Below are positions 7,132 to 13,954 of a stretch of 24,048 nt of DNA, one piece after another; position 1 is the stretch's first letter, and each line of letters begins with the position of its first letter. A model generated the notes under the pieces. It was not told the origin of the DNA and searched no databases. It saw only the letters and a list, made by a program, of their open reading frames with translations. The stretch is from Planctomycetota bacterium (lineage in GTDB: Bacteria > Planctomycetota > Planctomycetia > Planctomycetales > Planctomycetaceae), in the NCBI GenBank assembly GCA_024278285.1, contig JAJRTM010000776.1, forward strand, positions 1-24,048. The letters are read 5' to 3'. The position numbers and the translations under genes are program-made.

Positions 7132-7345
7132 AAAAAGTTTATGAAATTAAAGGCATCGAACAGACACATTTCCAAAAGTTATTTTCATCGAATTCAATGA
7201 CCATTTCACAACCGGTCAGCCAGACCCGATCTACGGTGGCGGAATCAGTTGGTTTCAGAGACGTTTTACACTGTAATAAAGCGGACGTAAAATAAATGTA
7301 ATTCATCTGCACTCGCCTTGTGGCTGACCTGCCTACCCAATTGAA

Positions 7346-7377
7346 CCGGCATTCGCCGGATTGTGCCTGCGGCGGCA
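7346..7377. repeat. Double-hairpin repeat, copy B
   Basis: CCGGC-ATTC-GCCGG (7346-7359), then A, TTGTG, and TGCC...GGCA (7364-7377). It shares GGCATTCGCC and TTGTGCC with copy A in the same orientation, about 330 bp apart. The stem differs from copy A but still pairs. Confidence 0.55.
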
Positions 7378-7469
7378 GAAAACATAATTCAAGTGTGAAA
7401 TAACACCACGACACAATCACTGCAAACGCACAAGTGACAATGACTATGATTTCACCATAAAATACGTTC

Positions 7470-7919
7470 ATGCGCAACACCCCAAACCACAACACCGGCA
7501 AGAACAGTGACAAGAACCCGCTCGACAGCTACGCAAAGAACTTTTTTGATCAATACGCTGCTCACTCCGAAATCGGTATCGCTCTCAGGCAAGGGGATGC
7601 ACGTTTGAGATTGAAAGAAATTCTACGAGCAGAATCAGTTGTAAAACAAGCAGAAGAATTCAATGAACAAATCACCGATAATATCGCCCGCATCAACGCA
7701 GAGCATCAACTCAACATGCAATACCTGATTCAATTCGGTGTCCGAGCAGACGAACGAATACAGTTTCACCATCTACTCGAACAAGTTTCAGATCATGGCG
7801 GTCTGTCACTGCGTGAAGCAGCGAATTTAACACACGCAATTGTCAGTCAAAATGGATCAGGTAGTTCTTCTGATTTATCACCCTCCTCATCCTCTTTATC
7901 TTCAAGCCTGAGTCTGTAG
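7470..7919 (+). CDS. Small helical orphan protein
   Basis: I do not recognise a family. The 149-residue product is hydrophilic and mostly helical. A polar N-terminus (about 1-20) is followed by a long amphipathic, possibly coiled-coil segment at about 40-85 (LRLKEILRAESVVKQAEEFNEQ), then a helical region to about 128 and a serine-rich tail. Codon pattern looks coding. No Shine-Dalgarno is seen before the ATG. Its last 73 nt overlap the 3' end of the convergent ATPase gene; the serine-rich tail is the antisense of the ATPase acidic tail and may be a recent C-terminal extension. The position beside the ATPase hints at a role in the same element, without further support. Confidence 0.55.
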   Translation: MRNTPNHNTGKNSDKNPLDSYAKNFFDQYAAHSEIGIALRQGDARLRLKEILRAESVVKQAEEFNEQITDNIARINAEHQLNMQYLIQFGVRADERIQFHHLLEQVSDHGGLSLREAANLTHAIVSQNGSGSSSDLSPSSSSLSSSLSL

Positions 7920-8812
7920 TCATTCTCAGACAACTGAATCGGTTTTCCACTCAGAAGTTGCTGGCGGTACAGTTCCGCTTCTCGATCTGCTTCGCTTGCA
8001 GAGATGAAATAATCCGACTCAAAATTCTTTTCGATCAAGGCATCAACAGCTTCCCGTAATTCAGGCGATTCATACAGCGGCAAATAATCGACCTTCACGG
8101 TATGAACATTTGGATCACCAGCGAACATGCCGAATGCTTCACCTGTTTGCAGCTTACGAATCTCTTGTCCCCACTCCAAAGCCTGCTCATCAAAACTAAG
8201 ATAGGTTTTGTTGTTGATTTCATCGAAGGTATCATGGATCGGAACATTTGCCTGCGAGTAGCCAATCGTGGATGCCGAACTGTCAGCTTCCGTTTTTCCT
8301 CGTGAAGTGGAAGTGTTTTTGCCATGATTATTTGATTTTGTCGCACCTCTGGTTCCAGGGGGATCAGATTCACCGCTCGACTGGCTGCTACCGGTCGAAT
8401 TCTGTTCGACATTTGCGGTCGATCTTGTATTGGTATTTGATTCTGATTTCAACCACTCTTTACGATAGCCGACGATCAACTGTTTTCTACTGGTGAGAAT
8501 CTCTTTGATCTTCATGTTGTTGAATGTCAGCTTTGTCAGTTCGTCGGCAATGATGTCTGCATCCATCGCATTATTGGCGAACATCAGCCGACTGCGTGCT
8601 TGCCAGATCATCTGTGATAAATCGACATCTTCCCGCTCCAGTTGCGAGAATGATTGATGTGCCAGAATCAATCGCAGTCCCATTTGCCTGACTGTAGGCA
8701 GTGCATTCTCGATATCAACCGACACATATTTCTGGAATTCATCCATCACAATATATGTTGGATCAACCGCCTGTTTTCCCTCGTTGGTGGAAAGCCTGCT
8801 GGCGGTCTCCAC
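7847..8812 (-). CDS. TraD/TraG-like ATPase, C-terminal part (Walker B side)
   Basis: This frame continues in phase from the N-terminal ATPase part across a TAA at 8816-8818. It starts formally at a GTG (8812) with no ribosome binding site. It carries the Walker B segment (YIVMDEF, Asp24-Glu25) and the following sensor-like strand (LRLILAHQS), then an S/T/N/G-rich linker at about 124-185, and a helical acidic C-terminus. These are parts of one HerA/TraG-type P-loop fold, so this piece cannot make a complete ATPase alone. A single base change (for example CAA to TAA) would explain the split. Alternatively, readthrough could yield a protein of about 591 residues. The 3' end overlaps the convergent small gene by 73 nt. 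Confidence 0.7.
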   Translation of the reverse strand: METASRLSTNEGKQAVDPTYIVMDEFQKYVSVDIENALPTVRQMGLRLILAHQSFSQLEREDVDLSQMIWQARSRLMFANNAMDADIIADELTKLTFNNMKIKEILTSRKQLIVGYRKEWLKSESNTNTRSTANVEQNSTGSSQSSGESDPPGTRGATKSNNHGKNTSTSRGKTEADSSASTIGYSQANVPIHDTFDEINNKTYLSFDEQALEWGQEIRKLQTGEAFGMFAGDPNVHTVKVDYLPLYESPELREAVDALIEKNFESDYFISASEADREAELYRQQLLSGKPIQLSENDYRLRLEDKEDEEGDKSEELPDPF

Positions 8813-8815
8813 AAT

Positions 8816-9622
8816 TTAATTGAGTGCGAGTGCCCCGATGGTGTCAGCGACAAACCCCGGAATCTTGCCGTACTGACCGAGGTTGAGAACAACGATCTTT
8901 CGCTGCTTGATAAATTGCTCACAATCAAACAGACTGCGTGTCGAACCAAACATTCTTCGCAGATTGGTCGATTCAAAGAATGGATCAAGGCGGTTGCGAG
9001 TTGATTCTAAAATGCGGACTGCTTCACTGCCGCGAGCATTTAGAATTTCAGACCAGTGCGAACGGATGTCGCCAGGAATGAGCGAAAGGATCGCATCATG
9101 CTCGGGAGAGCCGGGGTGTAACAGGTACTTGCACATCGCAATCGGCATCCCCATCATTGCAGCCGCACAAAATGCCTTGTACGTCCACTGCAACAGACGG
9201 GGTTGTTGCGACACATCCTGAGCCGCCCATGCCCGCAAGACAATATCGACCGAACGCATCGTCTGGTAATACCGATTTGCTTCGGATGTATGCGAGAGGG
9301 GATTGAAAGGCATGATGACATCCTCTCGTGCTGGCTCGATATAAACGAGCCGATCCCGCACATGTTGCGGACAAAGCCGTTCGTTGACCATCCAACCCAA
9401 TAAATCCCGCGAAAGATTCCCCATCGGATCGATCAGAAATAATGCACACATTTCCGAGCGTGGTTGCATCAGGATTGGTCGTAGCAACGTCTGTATGGCT
9501 GTACTCTTCCCCGAACCAGTCGCACCGATCAGATGAAAATGTGTGCGGAACTGATCCGGTTCAATATGGATTTTCTCGTTCGTGTCGCGGTCTGTGCCGA
9601 TGGTGATTGGAATCATGGTCAT
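8816..9622 (-). CDS. TraD/TraG-like ATPase, N-terminal part (Walker A side)
   Basis: The 268-residue piece has a P-loop, GATGSGKST at 33-41, followed by LFLIDPMGNL (61-70) and VYIEP...PFNPL (93-109). These are characteristic of VirD4/TraG/HerA-like DNA-pumping ATPases of conjugative and related elements. No N-terminal membrane segment is present, so it would be soluble. It ends at an in-frame TAA (8816-8818) before the Walker B motif, which lies in the next piece. The start is ATG at 9622 or ATG at 9616. The IS66 element begins at 9623, directly adjoining the first ATG. In the uninterrupted order the sequence would read AAAAAGGAA then ATGACCATG, so the natural ribosome binding site now lies at about 11243-11252 on the far side of the insertion. 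Expression is therefore doubtful. Confidence 0.75.
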   Translation of the reverse strand: MTMIPITIGTDRDTNEKIHIEPDQFRTHFHLIGATGSGKSTAIQTLLRPILMQPRSEMCALFLIDPMGNLSRDLLGWMVNERLCPQHVRDRLVYIEPAREDVIMPFNPLSHTSEANRYYQTMRSVDIVLRAWAAQDVSQQPRLLQWTYKAFCAAAMMGMPIAMCKYLLHPGSPEHDAILSLIPGDIRSHWSEILNARGSEAVRILESTRNRLDPFFESTNLRRMFGSTRSLFDCEQFIKQRKIVVLNLGQYGKIPGFVADTIGALALN

Positions 9623-9674
9623 GTAGCTGTCTATTTTATTTGTTCTATCGTTAATTGGTGATATTTGCTATTGA

Positions 9675-10478
9675 ATGGGGATGGCCAAGGAATTTCGATT
9701 TCATTTTGATCCACGCGACAAGATTATTCGCGAGCAGGCTGCCAGGATTGAGTTTCTGGAGGACAAAGTCGAGAAGCTGGAGTCGCAGGTTAAACGTCTG
9801 CTGGAATTGCTGGAAGGGAAGGCGAAATCCAAGGCGGCCAAGAAACCTGTTTTTGCTGAGAACTACAGCCTCGAACGGAACCAAAAGAAAAAAGTAAAAC
9901 AGACGAAACAGCCACGCAAATTAGCGGGACGAAAACCAACCAAGACTAAACGGAATCAATCGACAAAGAAAGTTGAGATCTATCCTGAAAATGTCAGCCA
10001 CGCAAAATGTACGTTGCATCGCTCTCAATTTGTCTGGCGAATGATTGATGGCCACGCGATCTATGTTCAATACGACATTTACGATTTACCGAGTTCAAAA
10101 AACTTGCCGTTGCCTGCGGGAGTGCGTACCAATCGCAGCGAATTCGGCATCGAAATCATTTTGACTTCGGCTTGTCTGCATTACTGGATCGGCATCTCGT
10201 TAGACAACGTCTGCGCGGTCATGAATTTTTTTACCGGGTTGGAATTGCCGAAGTCTCAGGCGGAATCACTCCTCAAACAATTGGCGGGCGACTGGGACAA
10301 ACAATACGAGACGATTGCCGAGTTGATCGCCTTGCAACTGGTTGTTTACATCGACGAAACTGGCTGGCAAATCGGCAAGAAATCCTGCTATACGTGGGTA
10401 TTCTCGACTTCAATGTACGTTTTGTTTCGTTGTGGAGTCTCACGAAAACAGAGTGAAGCGACCGCCGTTCTTGGTTAA
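9675..10478 (+). CDS. IS66 transposase, N-terminal part
   Basis: The 267-residue piece contains an N-terminal leucine-zipper-like helix (about 20-48), a basic region (50-100), the IS66 zinc-binding-like and central regions (C112, about 105-150), and the first catalytic aspartate in VVYIDETGW (Asp227). It ends at TAA (10476-10478) within the motif that in IS66 transposases reads LG-x-x-F-x-G followed by the second aspartate. The rest of the protein continues in the same frame. ATG at 9675 or 9681 could start it. Confidence 0.85.
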   Translation: MGMAKEFRFHFDPRDKIIREQAARIEFLEDKVEKLESQVKRLLELLEGKAKSKAAKKPVFAENYSLERNQKKKVKQTKQPRKLAGRKPTKTKRNQSTKKVEIYPENVSHAKCTLHRSQFVWRMIDGHAIYVQYDIYDLPSSKNLPLPAGVRTNRSEFGIEIILTSACLHYWIGISLDNVCAVMNFFTGLELPKSQAESLLKQLAGDWDKQYETIAELIALQLVVYIDETGWQIGKKSCYTWVFSTSMYVLFRCGVSRKQSEATAVLG

Positions 10479-10496
10479 TCTTTCGACGGAATTGGG

Positions 10497-11165
10497 GTGA
10501 CGGACGATTATGCTGCTTACAAAAACATGTTCACCAAACATCAACTTTGCTGGGCTCATTTAATTCGCAAAGCGATCAAACTTGCCTTGCAAAACCCGAA
10601 CGAAACCGAGTACGCAGAATTTCTCGATTCATTATGCTTGCTCTACAACGATGCGAAAAGTTGCCGTTGTTGTGAAGCTGACCAAGAGGGTTGCGACGAA
10701 AAAGTGAATCGACTTCAAGATCGCCTCATCGCACTTTGCAGTCGTCGTGAAGAAAAAGTCATCACGCCAAAGTTTGCAGAAAAACAGGAGCCTCCGATTG
10801 AGCCAACGGTCGAACATTTAGCAACGTTCATTCTCCTTCAGCGAGAGTTAGCGAACAATCTGGAAAAGCTGTTTGTTTTTGTGGAGCATTCGCAAGTCGA
10901 TCCAACGAATAATTTGAGTGAAAGAAATGTTCGCCGCGAAGCAGAAATCCGTAAAGCATCGCGGTGCAGTAAAAGTGAAAAAGGAGCCAAGCGTCGCGGC
11001 ATTATCGTGACAGTATTGGCGAGTCTTCAAACTCGAATTGGCAAGTTCACGCTGAACAATGTGTTGTTGGAAATCGAAAGTTGGACAAAAAACGGCCGTT
11101 CCCTATTTGAACAAGAATTACTCGCACATCAAACCGCCCACCCCCCACCCATTCCAACCCGCTGA
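10497..11165 (+). CDS. IS66 transposase, C-terminal part
   Basis: In frame with the N-terminal piece, six codons after the TAA. It carries the second catalytic aspartate region (TDDYAAY, residues 2-8), the CWAHLIRK segment (18-25), and the catalytic glutamate in NNLSERNVRR (Glu142). A GTG formally begins the piece, but it is most likely only the remainder of a broken gene. Two cysteine-rich positions (SCRCCE) lie in the insertion between the second aspartate and the glutamate. The stop is TGA. Confidence 0.8.
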   Translation: MTDDYAAYKNMFTKHQLCWAHLIRKAIKLALQNPNETEYAEFLDSLCLLYNDAKSCRCCEADQEGCDEKVNRLQDRLIALCSRREEKVITPKFAEKQEPPIEPTVEHLATFILLQRELANNLEKLFVFVEHSQVDPTNNLSERNVRREAEIRKASRCSKSEKGAKRRGIIVTVLASLQTRIGKFTLNNVLLEIESWTKNGRSLFEQELLAHQTAHPPPIPTR

Positions 11166-11283
11166 GCCAATCCGAATATCCAAATCGCTAAAAACCAAGC
11201 GAAAAAGACCCCGTACGCAAAAATAGACAGCTACATGGTCATTTCCTTTTTGTAAATTGCCTGAAAAAAGAAGGGGATTTCGT

Positions 11284-11679
11284 TCAATGTTTGCGTGACA
11301 TAAATGTCCGAATCAGACTGTCTTCATGTGTACTCAGAGCCGCCTGGATTGTTTGACGGGTGATGCTGTCGTATTCGAGCTTTGCAATTTCGATGCGTTG
11401 TTCTTTGAAGTGGAGGGCGATTTCCTGAATGCTGTTGAATTCGAGTTGATCGCTCGTTTGAGGATCGAGAGATTGTTCGATCATCTCCTTGAGCAGTTCC
11501 CCCCGTTGCTCGACCATTTCTGCGGAATGTTGATCGGAAAGATATTGGCTGAAATAGGCTTCCAGTCCTTCTGGCGAGAGTTTTTCTTGCAGCTCATGGG
11601 CATGATTGTCATACAACAATTGACAACGAAGTCGAACTTCCTCTCGGCGATGTTGCTCTTTGATCTGTTTCAGTCTCAT
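11284..11679 (-). CDS. Coiled-coil C-terminal part of the membrane/coiled-coil protein
   Basis: The ATG at 11679 gives 131 residues, but coding clearly starts earlier: the same frame is open from 11802 and encodes 41 Q/E/R-rich residues (RQRQEKQQREEQQR and onward). That frame begins directly after the TAA (11803-11805) that ends the upstream membrane protein. The whole looks like one 284-codon gene (11284-12138) with one internal stop. The C-terminal piece is helical and hydrophilic (YFSQYLSDQHSAEM, LHFKEQRIEIAKLEYDS). The function is unknown. It lies next upstream of the ATPase in the operon and may be the ATPase's membrane partner. Confidence 0.6.
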   Translation of the reverse strand: MRLKQIKEQHRREEVRLRCQLLYDNHAHELQEKLSPEGLEAYFSQYLSDQHSAEMVEQRGELLKEMIEQSLDPQTSDQLEFNSIQEIALHFKEQRIEIAKLEYDSITRQTIQAALSTHEDSLIRTFMSRKH

Positions 11680-11802
11680 CTGTTCTTTTTCCTGTTGTTG
11701 TCGTTCCCGCTCGGGAGCGTTTCGTTTCCATTCTTCTTCACTACGACGTTGCTGTTCCAGACGTTGCTGTTCTTCTCGCTGTTGTTTTTCTTGTCGCTGG
11801 CG
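11680..11802 (-). pseudogene. Q/E/R-rich coiled-coil segment joining the two pieces
   Basis: These 41 codons have no start codon and sit between an in-frame TAA and the ATG at 11679. The translated stretch is a continuous glutamine/glutamate/arginine coiled coil that runs smoothly into both neighbours (NRRKQ before, MRLKQ after). That continuity is the main evidence that the TAA interrupts one ancestral gene. A recoded stop would make it functional. Confidence 0.6.
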
Positions 11803-12138
11803 TTATTGTTTCCTGCGATTCAGATAGCCAAATCCCTCCCAGACGGTTTGTTCATAGAGAGAAAGAGGCACGGGAAGAATCATCCAGCTTAAACCGAGAA
11901 CCATGCCTGCTTTGAGCAGGGTAGAAACTGCCATCCCGGCAATGCTCATGGGATCAGAAAACTCGCCCGTCAGAAATTCTGTACCGAGCAGGTATAGAAA
12001 TACGACAGAAGCAATCCGTTTTCCCCAGGTATCAGCAGTTGATGAAGACTTCACGCAAAATTGCCCGATGTATAGCATCGTGAATGCAGCGATCAGTAAC
12101 GTGAAAAAATCTGTTTCATAAAATAAGGCATCAATCAT
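11803..12138 (-). CDS. Membrane-embedded N-terminal part (111 aa)
   Basis: Three hydrophobic segments at about 10-27, 42-57 and 65-90 predict an inner-membrane protein. It ends with a basic stretch (GYLNRRKQ) at the TAA. The ATG at 12136-12138 is used; the frame extends to a TTG at 12150. I do not recognise the family. It sits between the vWA-like lipoprotein and the coiled-coil/ATPase genes on the same strand. As the frame continues unbroken past the stop, I infer that it was an N-terminal membrane anchor for the coiled coil. Confidence 0.65.
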   Translation of the reverse strand: MIDALFYETDFFTLLIAAFTMLYIGQFCVKSSSTADTWGKRIASVVFLYLLGTEFLTGEFSDPMSIAGMAVSTLLKAGMVLGLSWMILPVPLSLYEQTVWEGFGYLNRRKQ

Positions 12139-12170
12139 GGAATCACTCAAAAAGTAAATGTTGAAGAATG

Positions 12171-12202
12171 AGAATCCAGTGGAACTACTCCAACTGGATT
12201 CT
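12171..12202 (-). other. Perfect 10-bp hairpin between operon genes
   Basis: AGAATCCAGT (12171-12180) and ACTGGATTCT (12193-12202) pair around a 12-nt loop, in the 190-bp gap between the lipoprotein and the membrane gene. No T-run follows on the minus strand, so it could be a processing or stability element. Confidence 0.4.
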
Positions 12203-12328
12203 CTGGATCGAAGTCAAAAACTATCTCATCTTCAAGCCTTGCTGTTTTTGGGTTGGTACTATCAGATAGTGCGACAACGGAGCACGAACCATGAAAATCA
12301 AACCATCAATTCAAGGCCTGAAAAGGCA

Positions 12329-13048
12329 CTACTCGAAGTTGGGAAGTTCCGGGTGTCCAACGATGTTGCATTCCACCCGGTAATCTCTCAATCCAGAATT
12401 TTCCAGGCAGTTGTGCCAATGCGTTAAAACAGACTGGTGGACGTAGTAGAGACCGACGGCTCCGCCTTTCTCTCCCAGTTCTTTGAGCTGTGAGACAACC
12501 TGTTTCTCATAATCTGCTCCATCAGGTGCGTTATCCATCAGATCACTCAGTACCAAAACCGTTGGCTCCGCTCCCGCTTTGACTGTACGGTGCGTGAGGA
12601 GATAACTGAGCGTTGATGACAAGCCTTCATTTACTCTTGAACCAGCCGGGTCTGCCTGTTCGAGTAAAAAATCCCGAAATTTCTGGGGAGTGGGAAATTG
12701 CCGTCGTAAATCTTGTGGTCGTCCTTCCCAGAGAAGGGGACTTTGGGAGGCTGAAATTTGTGCAATGATCAGCTTGGTCTCTTCCCCAATTGTTTGTCGC
12801 AGAAAACGGTCAATCGTTGCCAGAGTGAATTGATACGCAACGCCATCTTCTGTCATCAAATGTAGGAATGATCCCGAGAGATCAAAGATGATGGCAACCG
12901 TTTTTTCAGCTTCGTTTTCAGTTGACTTGAACTTTGTCGTTGAGGCTCGTGTTGTCGCTTCTCGCTGTCCTCCGCATCCTGTCAGTAAACTGAGGACTAA
13001 TAGGGACAAGACAGTTCGAGAGATCGTGTTGTACTTTTTCATGTTCAT
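12329..13048 (-). CDS. vWA-like lipoprotein
   Basis: The 239-residue protein has a signal peptide (about 1-24) with lipobox LLTGC, so Cys25 would be lipidated and the protein anchored in a membrane facing the periplasm. Residues about 48-235 resemble a von Willebrand factor A domain: VAIIFDLSGS holds a DxSxS metal-ion site (Asp56, Ser58, Ser60), and VLVLSDLMDN (164-173) is the fourth-strand acidic site. The start at 13048 has AAGGAAA about 6 nt upstream; a second ATG at 13042 is possible. Such domains mediate protein contacts. It lies in the operon with membrane proteins and a DNA-pumping ATPase, so a role in an envelope complex is inferred. The stop is TAG. Confidence 0.7.
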   Translation of the reverse strand: MNMKKYNTISRTVLSLLVLSLLTGCGGQREATTRASTTKFKSTENEAEKTVAIIFDLSGSFLHLMTEDGVAYQFTLATIDRFLRQTIGEETKLIIAQISASQSPLLWEGRPQDLRRQFPTPQKFRDFLLEQADPAGSRVNEGLSSTLSYLLTHRTVKAGAEPTVLVLSDLMDNAPDGADYEKQVVSQLKELGEKGGAVGLYYVHQSVLTHWHNCLENSGLRDYRVECNIVGHPELPNFE

Positions 13049-13083
13049 AGCGTTTCCTTTTTAGAGACTATTCAAAATTATCC

Positions 13084-13113
13084 TGCCTGTTTCCGCAGTC
13101 GCCAAAACAGGCA
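13084..13113 (-). other. Perfect 9-bp hairpin between membrane protein and lipoprotein genes
   Basis: TGCCTGTTT (13084-13092) and AAACAGGCA (13105-13113) pair with a 12-nt loop. It lies between two operon genes, about 35 nt before the lipoprotein start. It might attenuate or stabilise the transcript. Confidence 0.4.
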
Positions 13114-13154
13114 TCAAAGACTGGTAGCGTCCATGCGACTGCACAAAGCATTTA

Positions 13155-13772
13155 TCAATGCTCTAATTGTTCGATTTTGTGATGTAGTTCTGCACTGAGC
13201 AGACAGACGAAAATTAAGACTCCCAGATAGGCGAAGGTGGCAATCAAAGCTGCGAATGAAAAATTGGAACCGCCCCATGAACTTTGCGTCATCGCAAAGT
13301 AGAACAGGCACCCATCGGCAACCAGAATCATGGCCGCCAGACCACGCACAAGGGTTTCACGACGATCTTCCAGAGACTTCATGTCCAGGGGCTTATTTCG
13401 CAAAGTCTCGTAAAACGAAGAGTAAATGATTTTCGACCAGAGGTAGAAAACGGCAATCATCAGGAAAATGGCAAAGAAGAACCCCAAGTCCAAGCGAAAG
13501 AGGTTTTCATAGTCAGCAAAGAAAGAGAGCATCGGAATTTTGGAAACTCTTTGCCCCAATGCCGGAATGAGTGAGACAAGTCCTTCCCGAATAATGGAGA
13601 CATACACGATTCCCAAGACGACCTTGGTAACGACTGTCCATGCGTAGTATTTCAGATACGCCATGACAAGTTTCGGTTTGAATTCGTATGGTTCCTTTGA
13701 AGTTGGCAACCGAGATCGATTAAAGAATTTGTTGGTCTCGGGTATTCGATTCTTTTGCTTGACAGCACTCAT
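13155..13772 (-). CDS. Four-helix membrane protein (205 aa)
   Basis: A polar N-terminus (1-38) is followed by four predicted membrane segments at about 42-61, 95-113, 143-160 and 172-192, and a short charged C-terminus (ELHHKIEQLEH). No family is recognised. The ATG at 13772 is preferred because AAAGGGAAG lies about 5 nt upstream; an ATG at 13799 in the same frame lacks a site. It is the first gene of the minus-strand operon running to the ATPase. It may form the membrane base of the inferred complex. Confidence 0.65.
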   Translation of the reverse strand: MSAVKQKNRIPETNKFFNRSRLPTSKEPYEFKPKLVMAYLKYYAWTVVTKVVLGIVYVSIIREGLVSLIPALGQRVSKIPMLSFFADYENLFRLDLGFFFAIFLMIAVFYLWSKIIYSSFYETLRNKPLDMKSLEDRRETLVRGLAAMILVADGCLFYFAMTQSSWGGSNFSFAALIATFAYLGVLIFVCLLSAELHHKIEQLEH

Positions 13773-13799
13773 ACTCACTTCCCTTTCTGTAATGTTCAT

Positions 13800-13828
13800 T
13801 CATTTGTGTATTCACTTTCGATTGTCAA
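13800..13828 (-). promoter_or_regulatory. Candidate promoter of the ATPase operon
   Basis: A perfect TTGACA lies at 13828-13823 on the minus strand, but the -10 (around 13807-13800) matches poorly. It is placed correctly for a short leader before the ATG at 13772, which would also favour that start over 13799. Confidence 0.3.
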
Positions 13829-13901
13829 ACTGGGGTGAACGTATCCAGAATTTTCAACACGTTCTAAGAACTTAAGAAACGATTCAAACGAACTCAATAC
13901 G

Positions 13902-13920
13902 CTAAAACCGGTCGGTTTAG
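13902..13920. repeat. Dispersed motif, right copy, also a near-palindrome
   Basis: CTAAAACCGGTCGGTTTAG pairs with itself (CTAAA/TTTAG and CCG/CGG, one bulged A). Its first 15 bases match the motif at 7118-7131. It lies between the ATPase operon and the kinase operon. Confidence 0.35.
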
Positions 13921-13954
13921 AAAGAAATCTAGGAATGAACGCACGCAATTCAAT

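Larger units (their letters stand above)
6563..7469. other. Long gene-poor region with structured repeats
   Basis: About 900 bp without a gene I can support. It contains inverted repeats at 6779-6920 and two diverged copies of a double-hairpin repeat (7015-7048, 7346-7377). Short open frames here lack ribosome binding sites or protein-like composition. It may be the junction between the cargo module and the ATPase operon, or encode an unrecognised structured RNA. Confidence 0.5.
9623..11234 (+). mobile_element. IS66-family insertion sequence (1,612 bp)
   Basis: Terminal inverted repeats GTAGCTGTCTATTTT (9623-9637, and complement at 11220-11234) are perfect over 15 bp. The element is flanked by identical 8-bp target duplications ATGGTCAT (9615-9622 and 11235-11242); 8 bp is the usual IS66 duplication. 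It carries a single transposase of the TnpC type without TnpA or TnpB genes. The transposase has one in-frame TAA, so this copy is probably not autonomous. The exact duplication indicates a fairly recent insertion. It landed across the start codon of the ATPase gene. Confidence 0.95.

Noticed and set aside
6938..7144. 68-residue open frame with a CPHC motif
   Set aside because: Its central part is the translation of hairpin repeat copy A, and no ribosome binding site is present.
7139..7471. Possible small membrane protein on the minus strand (one hydrophobic helix near its start)
   Set aside because: It contains repeat copy B and its start codon overlaps that of the better supported plus-strand gene at 7470. 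The hydrophobic run may be chance in AT-rich DNA.
8816..11805. Genome-wide reassignment of TAA to a sense codon
   Set aside because: The sigma factor (19155-19157) and the glycosyltransferase (22314-22316) end at TAA at expected family lengths. Only local recoding remains possible.
11326..11892. 188-residue plus-strand open frame rich in Phe and Leu
   Set aside because: It is the antisense of the Q/E/R-rich coiled coil, which produces hydrophobic codons on the opposite strand.
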